The translations under genes were made by a program, and so were the position numbers. From contig JAHCAT010000002.1 of the NCBI GenBank assembly GCA_019634735.1, positions 186,001 through 250,000 on the forward strand: a stretch of DNA of 64,000 nt, written 5' to 3'. How positions within the stretch are numbered: position 1 is the first letter of the stretch; each line of letters starts with the position of its first letter. The DNA comes from Lysobacterales bacterium (GTDB taxonomy: Bacteria > Pseudomonadota > Gammaproteobacteria > Xanthomonadales > UBA2363). The notes below the pieces were generated by a model that was not told the origin of the DNA, did no database searches, and saw only the letters and a program-made list of their open reading frames with translations. Of this stretch, positions 62,132 through 64,000 are shown piece by piece.

Positions 62132-64000
62132 GGCTGGCCGTCGTCTTGGACCGGATCGTCGGGCGTCGCGTCCGCTTCAACCGGGACAAGGTTCGGCTGC
62201 GCGCCCACCTCCAGGTCGCGCAACCAGCTCCAGTCGCAATGGGCATTGGCACCGGGGTGGAGCTCGATCCAGATGGTTCCCGGGGTCGACTGCTGCCAGT
62301 CCAGCGCCAGCCGTGCCGCGGCGTGCGAGGCGCCGTCCGTGAACGGGTTGATGGCCTGCACGGCCAGTTCGCTACCCAGTCGACCGTCCACGACGCGTAC
62401 CTGGATACCATCCGCGCCCGCGCACGCCGGTTCCTCCACGGCCGCGACCAGAATGCCCGCCTCCAGCGTGGCCCGCAGTGCGCCAGCCGGAACCGCCAGC
62501 TCGACCCGTGCCGGCGCGTGCAGGAACAGCGCCGGCCGGCCACGCACCTCGATGAAGGCCCGTTCGCCGGCGACCAGTCGCCGCGGCGCCGCCGCGAAGC
62601 CCGGATAGAGCAGGGCACGCATCGCCTGCTGGCGTTCCGCCTGCCCCGGATCGCCCAGGTCGATGCCGGTGAAGGCGATGCGAGCGTCAGCTGCGAAGTG
62701 CCTTGCCCGCGGGCCATCCTCGCCGATCAGCCGGATGCGTTCCACGCGTACGCCAGGAAGGCCCGCGTAAAGATCGACGAGACGTTCGGTGTTTTCCAGC
62801 AGGGGCGTCACCACGAACCCGGCGGGCAGCGCCGAACGCGGCAGTCGACGGGTCAGCACGGCATCGCCGATATCCATCTCGAGGAGCAGCGGCGGCTCGC
62901 GCAACAGCAGGCCGAACAGGCGGCCGGTCAGGCTCGGTCGCACCTCGATGTGGGCAAGCGTCGGTCCGGCAGCAAGCCGCGGCACCTCGATCCATTCCCC
63001 GACCGCAAGCGGGCGCCAGTTCTCCGGGCTTGGCGCAGGCTGGGCCGGGATCGCCGGTGCGTGCCGGCCCATGACAAGGAATCCGGACTCGCGATCGACC
63101 GGCTGATAGGCGCGCAGGGTGGCCGCCAGCGCCAGCGGATCCTCGCTGCTGGCCAGTCGGCCGTCGATAGGCTGCAGCTTGAGGAGGATGGCTTCGGGGG
63201 CGCGCGCCGGATCGAGCAGGTGCGCCTCATTGAGGCGCGCCAGGGTGTCGCTGTAGGCGCTGTAACTCTGGAACACCGGACGCGGGTGATAGTTGAGCCC
63301 GGCGGTCAGCGCCAGTCCCTGCTGCCAACCGTGCACGTCGACTCGCGCTTCGCCGAGCAGGCCACGGCTGCGGGGTAGATCCTGCGTTTCGAGATGCATC
63401 GTGAGGTGGCGCTGCTGTCTGCGCCGCGCCGCTGCCGGATCGGCCAGGTCGCCCAGGTTCTGGCGCAGGCGACCGGTCAGGTCGTCGAACGTCTGCGCTG
63501 GGGTGATCGGCGTGTTGGCCATGTAGCCGCACAGCGCCGCCAGGACCAGCCCCGCCACGGCGATCGGCAGGCGTCGAGCCGGTGCCAGCAGCGTCGACAG
63601 ATACAGCGCGGCTCCCGCCACGGCGGCGGCGAAGAAGGCGATGTGGCCTTCGGCGCGGGTGTAGCCGGCCCGCCAGGCCAGGAACACCAGGCCGCCGCAG
63701 GCCAGGGTGAGAAGTGCGCCGGCCAACTGGCCACGCTGCTGCCACAGCAACACGCACAGCACCAGGCCGATGGCGCACAGCAGCGCGAATCCGGAGGCGT
63801 CGGCGGCCCAGCCCATGCCCAGGCCCATGGTCACGCCGTAGTTCACGGCGACATCCCAGCCATTGCCCACGTAGCCGGCCAGCCCCGCCAGCGGCTGGCC
63901 AGCCAGCAGCCACAGCACCAGAAGTGCCAGAGGGATCGCCAGCGCCCATGCAAGGGCGTCGCGTCGGCGTTCCGTCCGAAGCAGGGCAATCGCGCCGACC
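62128..64000 (-). CDS. Large polytopic membrane protein with soluble C-terminal domain (N-terminus outside window)
   Basis: The frame is open to the right edge, so the 5' end is missing; about 624 codons are present. The visible N-terminal third has several membrane helices (LAWALAIPLALLVLWLLA; FALLCAIGLVLCVLLW; HIAFFAAAVAGAALYLSTLL; LPIAVAGLVLAALCGYM). A long non-membrane region follows (DVHGWQQGLALTAGLNYHPRP; SAYSDTLARLNEAHLLDP), rich in beta-strand-like segments. The layout recalls membrane proteins of surface polysaccharide or glycosyltransferase loci, but no catalytic motif is recognised. It converges on the methyltransferase gene. Confidence 0.75.
   Translation of the reverse strand, partial: VGAIALLRTERRRDALAWALAIPLALLVLWLLAGQPLAGLAGYVGNGWDVAVNYGVTMGLGMGWAADASGFALLCAIGLVLCVLLWQQRGQLAGALLTLACGGLVFLAWRAGYTRAEGHIAFFAAAVAGAALYLSTLLAPARRLPIAVAGLVLAALCGYMANTPITPAQTFDDLTGRLRQNLGDLADPAAARRRQQRHLTMHLETQDLPRSRGLLGEARVDVHGWQQGLALTAGLNYHPRPVFQSYSAYSDTLARLNEAHLLDPARAPEAILLKLQPIDGRLASSEDPLALAATLRAYQPVDRESGFLVMGRHAPAIPAQPAPSPENWRPLAVGEWIEVPRLAAGPTLAHIEVRPSLTGRLFGLLLREPPLLLEMDIGDAVLTRRLPRSALPAGFVVTPLLENTERLVDLYAGLPGVRVERIRLIGEDGPRARHFAADARIAFTGIDLGDPGQAERQQAMRALLYPGFAAAPRRLVAGERAFIEVRGRPALFLHAPARVELAVPAGALRATLEAGILVAAVEEPACAGADGIQVRVVDGRLGSELAVQAINPFTDGASHAAARLALDWQQSTPGTIWIELHPGANAHCDWSWLRDLEVGAQPNLVPVEADATPDDPVQDDGQP

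Overview
This 64 kb window comes from the chromosome of a very GC-rich gammaproteobacterium, most likely of the order Lysobacterales/Xanthomonadales (Rhodanobacteraceae or an uncultured relative). The inference rests on gene content: a gspA-gspB pair, an aa3-type cox cluster with CtaG, SURF1 and heme A genes, lptM-dapF-DUF484-xerC followed by hslV-hslU, PilU, a CBS/CGL reverse transsulfuration pair, a divergent ECF sigma/TPR-kinase pair, and secreted proteins ending in an LIFxxGFE-like tail. No rRNA, tRNA, CRISPR array, prophage or intact insertion sequence was seen.

Layout. 1-5.6 kb: the start of a DUF5916 outer-membrane-type protein (minus, runs off the left edge), class I fructose-bisphosphate aldolase, and a three-gene operon of coiled-coil proteins of unknown function. 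5.9-10.2 kb: an RND efflux adaptor and permease. 10.3-13.6 kb (minus): gspA, gspB and a rhomboid protease. 13.7-19.5 kb: a polysaccharide deacetylase converging on two methyltransferases and putA. 19.7-28.6 kb: respiratory block with DUF2244, coxB, ctaD, a 36-residue membrane protein, ctaG, ctaE, DUF2909, SURF1, an SCO-like protein, ctaA and ctaB. 28.6-36.8 kb: a phosphoribosyltransferase, a MITE-like element, a secreted zinc protease, an S9 peptidase, a small secreted protein, dnaG and a right-handed beta-helix protein. 36.8-41.2 kb looks rearranged: an IS630-type transposase remnant, two secreted proteins with related C-termini, and an ABC exporter gene cut off after its first membrane helix. 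41.3-46.6 kb: a membrane-anchored alpha/beta hydrolase, an ECF sigma factor and a TPR Ser/Thr kinase. 46.7-51.6 kb (minus): hslU, hslV, xerC, DUF484, dapF, lptM. 51.7-56.5 kb: small membrane proteins, an AEC transporter, a WYL regulator and pilU. 56.9-64 kb: a YdcH-like protein, cystathionine beta-synthase, cystathionine gamma-lyase, two methyltransferases and a large membrane protein that runs off the right edge.

The most unusual signal is a family of G-rich heptanucleotide arrays. At three places (24.4-24.9, 48.1-48.27 and 55.0-55.4 kb) a G-rich array on the left faces a C-rich array on the right, so the two could pair. They sit against gene ends, and at hslV the array has become coding and adds a Gly/Asp/Arg-rich tail. 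A different element at 29.1-29.4 kb is bounded by CTAG and supplies the TAG stop codons of both flanking genes. Several genes have a -10-like hexamer only 6-7 nt before the start codon, suggesting leaderless transcripts, and hslV has a sigma-32-like promoter. Start sites and promoters are read by eye and are less certain than the gene calls.
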